Shown here one piece after another: positions 27,817-37,591 of a stretch of DNA of 37,591 nucleotides (within the stretch, counting starts at the first letter, position 1; every line of letters starts with the position of its first letter). A program made the position numbers and the translations under genes. This stretch comes from Pseudomonadota bacterium (GTDB lineage Bacteria; Pseudomonadota; Alphaproteobacteria; Caulobacterales; Caulobacteraceae). The notes below the pieces were generated by a model. That model saw only the letters and a list, made by a program, of their open reading frames with translations. It was not told the DNA's origin and did no database searches. The stretch covers positions 1 to 37,591 of the forward strand of contig JAFEEA010000015.1 of NCBI GenBank assembly GCA_018241335.1. Reading direction: 5' to 3'.

Positions 27817-28314
27817 ATGACCCCCTTCAAGACCCTCGCCCTCGCCGCCGCCGTCTCGGCCCTGGCCGGCGCCGCCTTCGCCGCCGACAGCGGCGTGGTC
27901 CGCATGGGCGACGCCAAGTCGCCGCTCTCCACCTCGGCCAAGGTCCCCGCCGGCTACGAGACCATCTACGTCAGCGGCCTGACCCCCGATCCGGTGGCCC
28001 CGCCCGCCGCCGGCGCGGCCCCCGACTATGGAAACACCGAGACCCAGGCCGAGTCGGTGTTCAAGAAGATCGAGGCCGCCCTGGCCGCCCAGGGCGTCAC
28101 GGCCGGCGACATCGTCTCCATGCACGTCTATCTGGTCGGCGACCCGGCCAACGGCGGCAAGATGGACTTCGGCGGCATGATGAAGGCGTATCTGCGCCAC
28201 TTCGGAACCGCCGCCCAACCCAACAAGGTCACCCGCACCACCATCCAGGTGGCCTCCCTCGTCGGTCCCGGCCAGATGGTCGAGATCGACTGTATCGCGG
28301 TGAAGAAGCCCTAG
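27817..28314 (+). CDS. Exported RidA (YjgF/YER057c/UK114) family protein
   Basis: A 165-residue Rid-family protein with a signal peptide ([17 protein letters not shown], cleavage near residue 23). Cytoplasmic RidA deaminates reactive enamine/imine intermediates; exported members are less understood. The family core is visible as [36 protein letters not shown] and [11 protein letters not shown]140 and E156 lie where RidA places its substrate-binding Arg and its Glu. It sits between the two halves of metH on the same strand, flanked by repeat elements on both sides, which suggests later insertion of a cassette. A link to methionine metabolism is not established. Confidence 0.88.
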   Translation: MTPFKTLALAAAVSALAGAAFAADSGVVRMGDAKSPLSTSAKVPAGYETIYVSGLTPDPVAPPAAGAAPDYGNTETQAESVFKKIEAALAAQGVTAGDIVSMHVYLVGDPANGGKMDFGGMMKAYLRHFGTAAQPNKVTRTTIQVASLVGPGQMVEIDCIAVKKP

Positions 28315-28325
28315 CGGCGCAGCCG

Positions 28326-28352
28326 CCCTCCGCTCCCGCCGGGAGGGGAGGG
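28326..28352. repeat. Solo hairpin between the ridA-like gene and metH C-terminal gene
   Basis: CCCTCC...GGGAGGGGAGGG forms a GC-rich foldback 12 bases after the ridA-like stop, preceded by the short dyad CGGCGCAGCCG. It resembles half of the intergenic repeats and could attenuate read-through into the metH gene at 28404. There is no T run. Confidence 0.5.
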
Positions 28353-28403
28353 CGCTCGCGTCCGGGCTCGACTTCGCCGGCTTTAAAGAGCCCTGAGACG
28401 CGT

Positions 28404-31061
<2,658 letters not shown>

Positions 31062-31142
31062 GCGGGCGCGGCTGGAGGCGAACCGGGTGCGATGAGACCC
31101 CTTCGCCGCCGCTCATCTCACTGGTGGCCAAGGGCTGAAACA

Positions 31143-31161
31143 CGACTGTAAATTGCAGTCG
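31143..31161. promoter_or_regulatory. 19-bp near-palindrome upstream of the aspartyl-protease/TPR gene
   Basis: CGACTGTAAATTGCAGTCG is symmetric at eight of nine arm positions around a central A. It lies 34 bases before the ATG at 31195, in a locally AT-richer patch, where an operator would be expected. The regulator is unknown. Confidence 0.5.
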
Positions 31162-31194
31162 CGATTGTGCCGGCTCGAGCAGCTGGGGGCGGAG

Positions 31195-32979
31195 ATGCGG
31201 CGAGGGCTTGGGGTGGCGCGCGGGGTGTGCGCCGTATTGGGCGTGTTGGGCCTGGCGGTGGTGGCGACGCCGGCCGCCGGCGCCTGCATGGTGCAGCAGA
31301 TCGTGGAATTGAAGGTGACCATGGAGGGCCACAGCCCGATGGTCACCGCACAGATCAACGGTCGCGACGCCCGCTTCATGGCCGACAGCGGCGCCTTCTA
31401 CAGCATGATCTCGCCTGGCGGCGCGGCAGAGTTCCACCTCAAGGACACCTCGCCGGCGGTGGGGCTGCGCGTGATGGGCGTGGGCGGCGAGGCCGAGGCC
31501 TATGTCACGACGGTCAAGACCCTGACCCTCGCGGGCGTGCCGGTGTCGAACATCCAGTTCATCGTCGCCGGCAGCGAGACGGGCGGCGTCGGCCTGCTGG
31601 GCCAGAATGTTCTGGGCTTGGCGGACGCGGAGTATGACCTCTCCGGCGGGGCGATCCGGCTCATGAAGCCCAAGGATTGCGCGCACAAGATCCTCGCCTA
31701 CTGGGCCGGGCCCTCCGCCATTTCGACGATCGCGATCGACCCGGCCACGCCCTCCAGCCCGCACACCATGGGCGAGGTGTGGGTCAACGGCGTGAAGCTG
31801 CGAGCCATGTTCGACACCGGCGCGGGCAGCTCCGTCCTGTCGCTTCGCGCCGCGGCGCGGGCCGGGGTCAAGCCCGGCAACCCTGGCGTCGAGCCCGACG
31901 GCTGGTCGAGCGGCGTCGGCCGCAATCCCATCAGAATCTGGGCGGCTCCCATCGACAGCTTCAAGGCGGGCGACGAGGAGGTTCACCACACGCGGCTGCA
32001 GATCGGCGACATTGGCATGGACGACGTCGACATGCTGGTCGGGGCCGATTTCTTCCTGTCGCACCGGGTCTATGTCGCCAACAGCCAGAGGCGCATGTAC
32101 TTCACCTACAACGGCGGGCCGGTGTTCAACCTGAATGGCACGGCGACCGTCCAGGACGCCAAGGACCAGGCGCCGCGCGCCTCGCCGACCGCCAGCCGAG
32201 ACGTAGACCCGACCGACGCCGATGGCTTCAGTCGCAGGGGCGCCGCCTTTGCCGCGCGACGGGACCTGGAGCATGCGCTGGCGGACCTCGATCAGGCCTG
32301 CAAGCTCGCGCCTGGCGACGCGCGGTATCTCTATCAGCGGGCTTTGCTGCGGTTGGAATACCACCAGCCGCTGCTGGCCCTGTCGGACCTGGACCAGGTG
32401 CTGAAGCTGCAACCCGGGCATGTCGAGGCGCTGGTGACGCGGGCGGAGCTGAGGCTGATCGAGGGTGACCATGACGGCGTGCGGCGTGACCTCGACGCCG
32501 CTTCGGCCGCGGCGCCCGCCGCCTCGGACCTGCGCCTGCGGATGGCCGACGTCTATAGCGCCGCCGAGGCGTTCGAGGCGGCCCTGCCGCTCTATGACCA
32601 GTGGATCAAGGTGCATCCGGACGACGCGCGGATGGGCGAGGCGCTGAATGGCCGGTGCTGGGCGCGGGCGACCCTCAACCGCGAACTCGACAAGGCGCTG
32701 GCGGACTGCAACGCAGCCGCGCGGCGACTGCCTCGATCGGCCGCCGTGCTGGACAGCCGCGGTCTCGTGCGCCTGCGGCGCGGCGACCTGGACAAGGCGA
32801 TCGCCGACTACGACGCGGCGCTCGCCCTGCGTCCGGCCAGCGCCTGGTCGCTGTTCGGCCGGGGCGTGGCGCGCCAACGCAAGGGCCTGAAGGCCGACGG
32901 CGACGCCGACATCGCCGCGGCGATCAAGCTGAGGCCGAAGGTGGCGGAGGAAGCCCGGCGCTACGGCGTGGTGTCTTAG
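31195..32979 (+). CDS. Exported protein with two retropepsin-like aspartyl protease domains and TPR repeats
   Basis: A 594-residue product. The start at ATG 31195, with GGGGGCGGAG upstream, gives a signal peptide (VCAVLGVLGLAVVATPAAGA). Two aspartyl-protease-like domains follow: ADSGAFYSMIS with D64 and its LLGQNVLGL partner segment, then FDTGAGSSVLS with D207 and MLVGADFFLSH. Two D-S/T-G lobes in one chain could pair as an internal dimer active site. From about 350 to the end are about six TPR-like repeats (for example GDLDKAIADYDAALALRPAS), which bind proteins. The family is recognisable; substrate and activity are unknown. A TTG at 31153 is a less likely start. Confidence 0.85.
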   Translation: MRRGLGVARGVCAVLGVLGLAVVATPAAGACMVQQIVELKVTMEGHSPMVTAQINGRDARFMADSGAFYSMISPGGAAEFHLKDTSPAVGLRVMGVGGEAEAYVTTVKTLTLAGVPVSNIQFIVAGSETGGVGLLGQNVLGLADAEYDLSGGAIRLMKPKDCAHKILAYWAGPSAISTIAIDPATPSSPHTMGEVWVNGVKLRAMFDTGAGSSVLSLRAAARAGVKPGNPGVEPDGWSSGVGRNPIRIWAAPIDSFKAGDEEVHHTRLQIGDIGMDDVDMLVGADFFLSHRVYVANSQRRMYFTYNGGPVFNLNGTATVQDAKDQAPRASPTASRDVDPTDADGFSRRGAAFAARRDLEHALADLDQACKLAPGDARYLYQRALLRLEYHQPLLALSDLDQVLKLQPGHVEALVTRAELRLIEGDHDGVRRDLDAASAAAPAASDLRLRMADVYSAAEAFEAALPLYDQWIKVHPDDARMGEALNGRCWARATLNRELDKALADCNAAARRLPRSAAVLDSRGLVRLRRGDLDKAIADYDAALALRPASAWSLFGRGVARQRKGLKADGDADIAAAIKLRPKVAEEARRYGVVS

Positions 32980-33076
32980 GGCGCCCCGCGCGAACGCTTC
33001 CCGAAGCTGGTGGGGGGCGCCGAACTGGGTCTCAACGGCGATTTCGCCGCCGGCCTCGACCAGCCCAGCTGACGGC

Positions 33077-35092
33077 TCAGACCGACGCCGGCTCGGCCGC
33101 CGTCGGCGCATCGGCGGCGGGCTTCAGCAGGTCACGTCCCGCCCGCAGCACGTCCGGAAATCCCGCCACCAGCAACCCCGCCGTCCAGCCCAGCTGGATG
33201 ACCAGGGTGAAAGCGAGGTTGCGCTGGTTCTCGGCGTCGAGCGGCACGTGGACCAGCCTCAACAGGACGACGGCCGCGGCGATGAGCACGCATGTCGCCA
33301 GGCACAGGCCAAGGCCGATCAGGGCGACGCAGGCGGCCGGGGCCAACGCCAGTCGCCGCGACCGGTCGATCATCCAGCCGCCGGCGACCGCCGAGAGGCC
33401 CATCATCAGAATGCCGAAGATCAGCGCCCCGGGTATCGCCAGCGCCAGCAACAGGAGCAGGGCCGGGACGAGGGCGGCCAGCTTGGCGCCGGCGGCGGCG
33501 AACTTGACGCCGGTGAAGACGATCACGCCCAGGAACAGGGGCAGGCCGGTGAGCAGCGTCCCGGCCAGGGTGGCCGCCGCGCCGCTGCGGCGCATCACCG
33601 AGGCGGCGCCCGCCTGCAGCGCCGCGCACCAGTAGTAGGTGATCACGCCGGCGGGCAGGGCGGCCAGCAGGATCTGCAGGCTGGCGGTGGCGTCGCCCTC
33701 ATGGACGCGCTCCTCCAGGGTGCCGTGCAGGACGGTGAGCTGGAGCATGAAGAACAGCACCAGCAGGAACCGACCGAAGGCGCGCGGCGACATCAGCTGC
33801 ATCATGTGTTCGAACCGGCTGGGTTCGCCGTGGGCGCCTTCGTGGGCCCCGTCGTCGGCGTCCGCGTCAGGCGGCCGGCGCGCGGCGGCGAAACGCGATC
33901 CGAAGATGTATTCCTCCACGGGTCCGATCAGGGTGATGGAAACCACGGTCACCAGAAGGGTGAAGACGATCCGCGCCGGGGTGAACGCCTCCAGCAGGAT
34001 GTGGACGAACTTGCCGTCGGTGATCAGCGTGCCGATGACGCTGCCGGTCGCGGCCGCGACGGCGACGAACCAGCGCTTGGTGAAGTCGGCCACCGAAGGC
34101 GCCGGGCTGGGCGGGTCGGTCCAGTAGCGCGGCGACAGGGTCCCGCGCAGAAGCGCCGCCAGGGTGGTCCGGCCGAGCCGCGCCCGGGCGGCCAGTCGCA
34201 TCAATCCATCCCCGACCAGCAACATCGCGAGCGCGCCCACCAGGAACAGCAGGATGTCGAGCAGCCGCGAGCGGCTGAAGACGGCGCTGCCAGGGGCGGC
34301 TTGGTAGACGAGGCCGCCGCCGAGCGCGACCAGCGCCGTCAGAATGGCTTGGGCCCACAGATGCTCGACGGCGACGGCGAAGATCAGCACGGCGCCGATC
34401 ACCGCGCAGCCCATCAGCACCCCAAGCATACGGGCGGCCTGGATGTCTTCGGCCGAGGCGGCGTCCTTGATCGAAAAGCCGTTGGCGTGAGCGAAGGCCT
34501 CGAGGTTCGCCCGCTGCTGTTCGCGCAGGCCGTCGAGCGCCGTCAGGGTGGTGGTCGTGTCGCCCGCCGGCATGAGCCGCTGCAGGGAGATCACTACCGG
34601 CGTGTCGCGCACCACGGTGACGCCGTCGACCGAGACCATGGCGTAGGGCTCGCCGCCGACGTCCACGGGCTTGATGCTGCGCGAATAGAGGACGCCGTTG
34701 GAGACGCTCTCGAGGCGCGACGGGGCTTCGGGGCTGGTGGGCAGGTCCTTGGAGAAGGCCTTAAGGTACTCCGAGCGCGTGTCGTCGCTGGCCGCGCCGA
34801 GCGCACCGTTCTCCAGCACGAACGCCACCACGCCAATGGTCCCGGGCGGCTTTTCCCGGTCCTTCAGGTCGTCACAGCCGAAGAACATCGCCTGGACCTC
34901 GAGGCGCCCGTTGTTGGCGGCGTTCTGCTGCTGCAGCACGTTGGGGTAGTCCGGATCGTCCTTGGGCAGGATGCAGAGGCCGGTGGGCGGCGTGAAATGG
35001 ATCGGCCCGCTGCGGCCGGTCAGGTTCTCGGCCCGCGCCGCGCCGGCGGCGAGCAGGATCAAGGCCAGAAGGATTGACGCCCACCGAAGCAT
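33077..35092 (-). CDS. Large polytopic membrane protein with periplasmic N-terminal domain, unknown function
   Basis: A 671-residue protein with a signal sequence (MLRWASILLALILLAAGAARA), a soluble domain to about residue 220 that lies outside the cytoplasm, and roughly ten hydrophobic segments after that (for example AVIGAVLIFAVAVEHLWAQ, LALAIPGALIFGILMMGL). A charged stretch with His/Asp/Glu clusters (DADADDGAHEGAHGEPS) lies between helices on one face. Two cysteines in the soluble domain (GLCILP, FFGCDD) could form a disulfide. I recognise no named family; transporter, sensor or envelope roles are all open. It is divergent from the GST gene, with a 219-base gap in which no clear signal was found. 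Confidence 0.78.
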   Translation of the reverse strand: MLRWASILLALILLAAGAARAENLTGRSGPIHFTPPTGLCILPKDDPDYPNVLQQQNAANNGRLEVQAMFFGCDDLKDREKPPGTIGVVAFVLENGALGAASDDTRSEYLKAFSKDLPTSPEAPSRLESVSNGVLYSRSIKPVDVGGEPYAMVSVDGVTVVRDTPVVISLQRLMPAGDTTTTLTALDGLREQQRANLEAFAHANGFSIKDAASAEDIQAARMLGVLMGCAVIGAVLIFAVAVEHLWAQAILTALVALGGGLVYQAAPGSAVFSRSRLLDILLFLVGALAMLLVGDGLMRLAARARLGRTTLAALLRGTLSPRYWTDPPSPAPSVADFTKRWFVAVAAATGSVIGTLITDGKFVHILLEAFTPARIVFTLLVTVVSITLIGPVEEYIFGSRFAAARRPPDADADDGAHEGAHGEPSRFEHMMQLMSPRAFGRFLLVLFFMLQLTVLHGTLEERVHEGDATASLQILLAALPAGVITYYWCAALQAGAASVMRRSGAAATLAGTLLTGLPLFLGVIVFTGVKFAAAGAKLAALVPALLLLLALAIPGALIFGILMMGLSAVAGGWMIDRSRRLALAPAACVALIGLGLCLATCVLIAAAVVLLRLVHVPLDAENQRNLAFTLVIQLGWTAGLLVAGFPDVLRAGRDLLKPAADAPTAAEPASV

Positions 35093-35311
35093 TGCCGTCC
35101 CCAGACCGCTTCAAGCGCAGCTACAACACACCCCGAGGTGCGGCTTGGCAATGTCTTCGGCCGGGCGTTGACCATGGGCATGCTCCCAATGTGGGGTTTA
35201 GCGGCAGGACCTGTCGGTCGCGGTCGAGGCGCATCGTCCTAGAGACCAGAGCACGGCGGGCCGCGTGGACCCGCGGTGACGTCATCGCGTCGTACAGAAG
35301 GAAATCGCCCC

Positions 35312-35965
35312 GTGAGCATCGTGCTTTCCGCCTACAAATGGGTCCCGCCCTTCGCCCAGGGCTACGTCAAGGATCTGAGGGTGCGATGGGCGCTCGAGGA
35401 AGCGGGACTGCCCTATGAGGTCCGCCTCATCGACGGCCGGGACCAGGCGTCCGAGTCCTATCGCCGCTGGCAGCCGTTCGGCCAGGTTCCCGCCTATCGG
35501 GATGACGAGGTCGAGATGTTCGAGTCCGGCGCCATCGTCCTGCATCTGGCCGCGCGGTCAGCGGCCCTGGCCGAACCCAGCGCCGCCGGCCTGGCGCGCG
35601 CCTCGACCTGGGTGCTGGCGGCCCTGAATTCGATCGAGCCCTTCGCCCAGGACCTGATCCGCGTCGTGGACGCCCCGCCCGGAGAACCCTGGCAAGCCCA
35701 GCGCCGTCCGCAGGTCGAGGCGCAGCTGAACCGGCGGCTCGCCGCCCTGGACGGCTGGCTGGGCGACAAGGACTGGCTGGAGGGGCGGTTCACCGCCGGC
35801 GATCTGGTGATGACCACGGTCCTGCGCGAACTGGTGGACAGCGGCGCGCTCGCCGCCTTTCCGACCCTGGACGCCTATCGCCGGCGCGGCGAGGCTCGTC
35901 CGGCCTTCGGCCGCGCCATGGAGGGCCAGCTTCAGGCCTTTCGGGACAACGCGCCGGCCGCCTAG
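35312..35965 (+). CDS. Glutathione S-transferase family protein
   Basis: A 217-residue cytosolic GST. The N-terminal thioredoxin-like domain includes WALEEAGLPYEVRLID, a cis-Pro region at FGQVPAYRDD and the glutathione-binding ESGAIVLHLA. The all-helical C-terminal domain contains the N-capping motif FTAGDLVMTTVL. The start is a GTG at 35312 with AAGGAA eight bases upstream, preferred over an upstream ATG at 35276 that has no ribosome site and adds non-family residues. It may detoxify electrophiles or act as an isomerase. Its stop codon overlaps that of the convergent gene by four bases (35962-35965). Confidence 0.9.
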   Translation: MSIVLSAYKWVPPFAQGYVKDLRVRWALEEAGLPYEVRLIDGRDQASESYRRWQPFGQVPAYRDDEVEMFESGAIVLHLAARSAALAEPSAAGLARASTWVLAALNSIEPFAQDLIRVVDAPPGEPWQAQRRPQVEAQLNRRLAALDGWLGDKDWLEGRFTAGDLVMTTVLRELVDSGALAAFPTLDAYRRRGEARPAFGRAMEGQLQAFRDNAPAA

Positions 35966-36891
35966 AGCACCGGCTCCTGCGGCTCGTCGACGTCAGGCGC
36001 CTGGGACGGCGCGGCGCGGGTCGCGGGTGGCGCGGATTGAGCCGGCGTGACCGGTTGGGGCGCCGGGGCCGGAACGGCTTCGGGCGGCGCGGGTTGGGGC
36101 GGGGCTTCGGCCGGTGCGGAGGCGGGCGCCTCGGTGGGAACGGTGTCGCCCAGCACCCGGCTCGGCTGGACGGCGGCGACGTCCGTCCCGCCGACCGGAG
36201 CGTCCTGCGGCGGCGGCGACACCGGCGCCTGGGCGGCCGGCAGGGAGGACATCGGCGGCGGGTTGGCGCTGGCCAGGGCCGGGCCGCTGGCCGTGGGGTC
36301 TTGCGTCACCACCGGCGCGATCGGGGCCAGGGTCAGGGCGCCGGCGTCCGGCGTGGGGCTGGAATGCACCGCCGACTGGGATGCGGCGCCGTTGTTGAAA
36401 CTGAGCGCCTTGCCCAGCACCGTCGATTTGGCGAGCAGGGCCTTGGCGTTGGTGTCGCACTGGTCGGGCATGCCCCACGAAAGCCAGGCGCGGGCCAGTT
36501 CGCGGCGGCTGCGCAGCTCGGCCTGCCGCCATATGCCCTGGCCTGAGCGGATGGCCTGGGCGCCCTGGCCGGAGATCACCTGCGGGCTGGCCTTTTCCGT
36601 CGCCTCGATGGCCTGGGCGAAGATCTTCAGCTCGTCGCGATAGGCGGCGACGTCGGACTGGTAGGGCTCGGCTTCCTTGACCGGCGAGCCGAACATCTTG
36701 TCGATCGCCACCAGGTCCGGCTTCACGACGTCGTAGATTTCCAGGTACTCGGCCAGGGCGCCGTAGCACCAGCCGGTCAGTTGATACGGATCGCTGGGCG
36801 CGCCGGGCGGCAGGGGTTCGCCCTGGGCGGCGTCCGGCGGCGGGGCGCTGGCGGCCATCAGGGTCAGGGCGAGGATAAGCGCAGGCACCAT
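35962..36891 (-). CDS. Exported protein with Pro/Ala-rich C-terminal half, unknown function
   Basis: A 309-residue protein with a short signal peptide (MVPALILALTLMAASA). Residues 35-165 form an apparently helical domain with two cysteines (GWCYGALAEY, MPDQCDTNAK) and a DELKIFAQAIEATEKASPQ segment. Residues from about 180 to the end are rich in Pro, Ala, Ser and Gln and are probably disordered, as in envelope or wall-spanning linkers. No family name is recognised, although similar proteins occur across Caulobacterales. It follows the hydantoinase B gene after 42 bases and may be co-transcribed with it. Confidence 0.75.
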   Translation of the reverse strand: MVPALILALTLMAASAPPPDAAQGEPLPPGAPSDPYQLTGWCYGALAEYLEIYDVVKPDLVAIDKMFGSPVKEAEPYQSDVAAYRDELKIFAQAIEATEKASPQVISGQGAQAIRSGQGIWRQAELRSRRELARAWLSWGMPDQCDTNAKALLAKSTVLGKALSFNNGAASQSAVHSSPTPDAGALTLAPIAPVVTQDPTASGPALASANPPPMSSLPAAQAPVSPPPQDAPVGGTDVAAVQPSRVLGDTVPTEAPASAPAEAPPQPAPPEAVPAPAPQPVTPAQSAPPATRAAPSQAPDVDEPQEPVL

Positions 36892-36933
36892 ACGGGCTTG
36901 GTCCTTGTACGTCTTGTCGCGGCCGGTCGCCGT

Positions 36934-37591
36934 TCAGGTCGGCCGGCTTGAGGCAATGTCTTCCGGTGGCGGGCCGAAGCCGCCGCCGCCCGGCGTCTCG
37001 ATCTCGATGGCGTCGCCGGGCTCGACCCGCACCGAGAAACAGCCCGGAAAGTCCTCTACCGCGCCGCCCGCCCTGATCAAACGCTGGATTCCGGCAAGAC
37101 CAGGGCCGGCGCCGGAAATACCCCTCGGGCTGGTCTGGCGTCGCGTCGAAAGCAGGGCGGCCTCCATGGGCGCGAGGAACCGGATACGGCGCACGGCGCC
37201 GTCGCCGCCGGGCTGGGCGCCCGCGCCGCCGGAGCCGTGGCGCACGTGGAACGTCTCAACGCGCACCGGGAAGCGGCGTTCCAGGATCTCCGGATCGGTG
37301 AGGCGTGAATTGGTCATGTGGCAGTGGACCGCGCTGGCCCCCGGGGCGTCGGCCGTTGCGCCCACCCCGCCGCACAGGGTCTCGTAGTACTGGCGGGTGT
37401 CGTCGCCGAAGGTGAAGTTGTTCATCGACCCCTGCGAGTTGGCCATCACGCCCAGCGCCTCATAGAGCGCGTCCACCACATGCTGGCTGGTCTCCACATT
37501 GCCCGCCACAACCGCCGCCGGCGGGTTCGGGTTCAGCATCGAGCCGGCCGGCACGATGATGTCGAGCGGCGTCAGGCAGCCGCCGTTCAAG
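36934..37591 (-). CDS. Hydantoinase B/oxoprolinase family subunit, C-terminal part
   Basis: The frame enters from the right edge and gives about 218 C-terminal residues of a protein normally 500-600 or more long (HyuB/acetone carboxylase alpha-like). Diagnostic segments are NGGCLTPLDIIVPAGSMLNP, AVVAGNVETSQHVVDAL, the GSGGAGAQPGGDGAVRRIRF glycine-rich block and RVEPGDAIEIETPGGGGFG at the end. Such subunits work with a HyuA partner in ATP-dependent opening of hydantoins or 5-oxoproline. The partner should lie beyond the window. Confidence 0.93.
   Translation of the reverse strand, partial: LNGGCLTPLDIIVPAGSMLNPNPPAAVVAGNVETSQHVVDALYEALGVMANSQGSMNNFTFGDDTRQYYETLCGGVGATADAPGASAVHCHMTNSRLTDPEILERRFPVRVETFHVRHGSGGAGAQPGGDGAVRRIRFLAPMEAALLSTRRQTSPRGISGAGPGLAGIQRLIRAGGAVEDFPGCFSVRVEPGDAIEIETPGGGGFGPPPEDIASSRPT

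Noticed and set aside
33248..35077. 609-residue plus-strand frame opposite the membrane protein
   Set aside because: Almost only Gly, Arg, Gln, Asp and His. The minus-strand product has a signal peptide and periodic membrane helices, so that strand is coding.
35093..35311. TGACGTCA palindrome and CCGCG/CGCGG dyad in the gap before the GST gene
   Set aside because: Both are short and expected by chance in DNA of this composition; no clear promoter is aligned with them.

Overview
The window looks like chromosomal DNA of a high-GC alphaproteobacterium, most likely Caulobacterales (Caulobacter/Phenylobacterium type). This is inferred from the very GC-rich coding bias, methionine synthase split into two genes, intergenic inverted-repeat elements between co-directional genes, and the protein flavour. 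No rRNA, tRNA, CRISPR array, prophage or insertion sequence was seen. Nearly all the sequence is coding; only one gap exceeds 300 bases, and it holds a repeat element.

Layout. 1-2301 (minus): an oligopeptide/dipeptide ABC importer (oppB-oppC-oppA, the last cut by the window edge). 2409-4176: a DUF442/rhodanese-like protein, a small exported cysteine protein, and a metallo-beta-lactamase-fold hydrolase that leads into eutB-eutC (4199-6323), a B12-dependent ethanolamine ammonia-lyase without visible microcompartment or reactivase genes. 6290-9481 (minus): an AlkK-type acyl-CoA ligase and an APH-AAA fusion kinase. 9690-13130: pdxH, a J-domain protein, aroC and an orphan response regulator. 13398-15160 (minus): queC-queE-queD for the queuosine precursor preQ0, followed upstream by an exported HExxH protein. 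16507-19487 (minus): two tandem amidases, one exported. 19736-21403: ettA with a clear terminator. 21485-24310: an exported low-complexity protein, a kinase/membrane-protein pair and a D-2-hydroxyacid dehydrogenase.

24533-31061 is the most coherent block: a methionine/SAM-cycle operon. An ArsR-methyltransferase fusion regulator is followed by metF and the homocysteine-methyltransferase half of metH, each joined by ATGA overlaps. Then come a repeat element, an exported RidA-family gene and the large cobalamin half of metH. In front of the regulator lies a perfect 16-bp palindrome overlapping the predicted -10, and the ATG falls where transcription should start, which suggests a leaderless, self-regulated transcript of SahR type. 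MetH and EutBC both need cobalamin.

31195-37591: an exported protein with two retropepsin-like domains and TPR repeats, a polytopic membrane protein of unknown role, a glutathione S-transferase, a Pro/Ala-rich exported protein and the C-terminal part of a hydantoinase B/oxoprolinase subunit.

The signals most worth following are the operator/leaderless promoter of the methionine operon, a family of hairpin-rich bipartite intergenic repeats whose variable stems keep pairing while changing sequence, a QueD lacking its catalytic cysteine, and several exported proteins with enzyme-like motifs but no known role.
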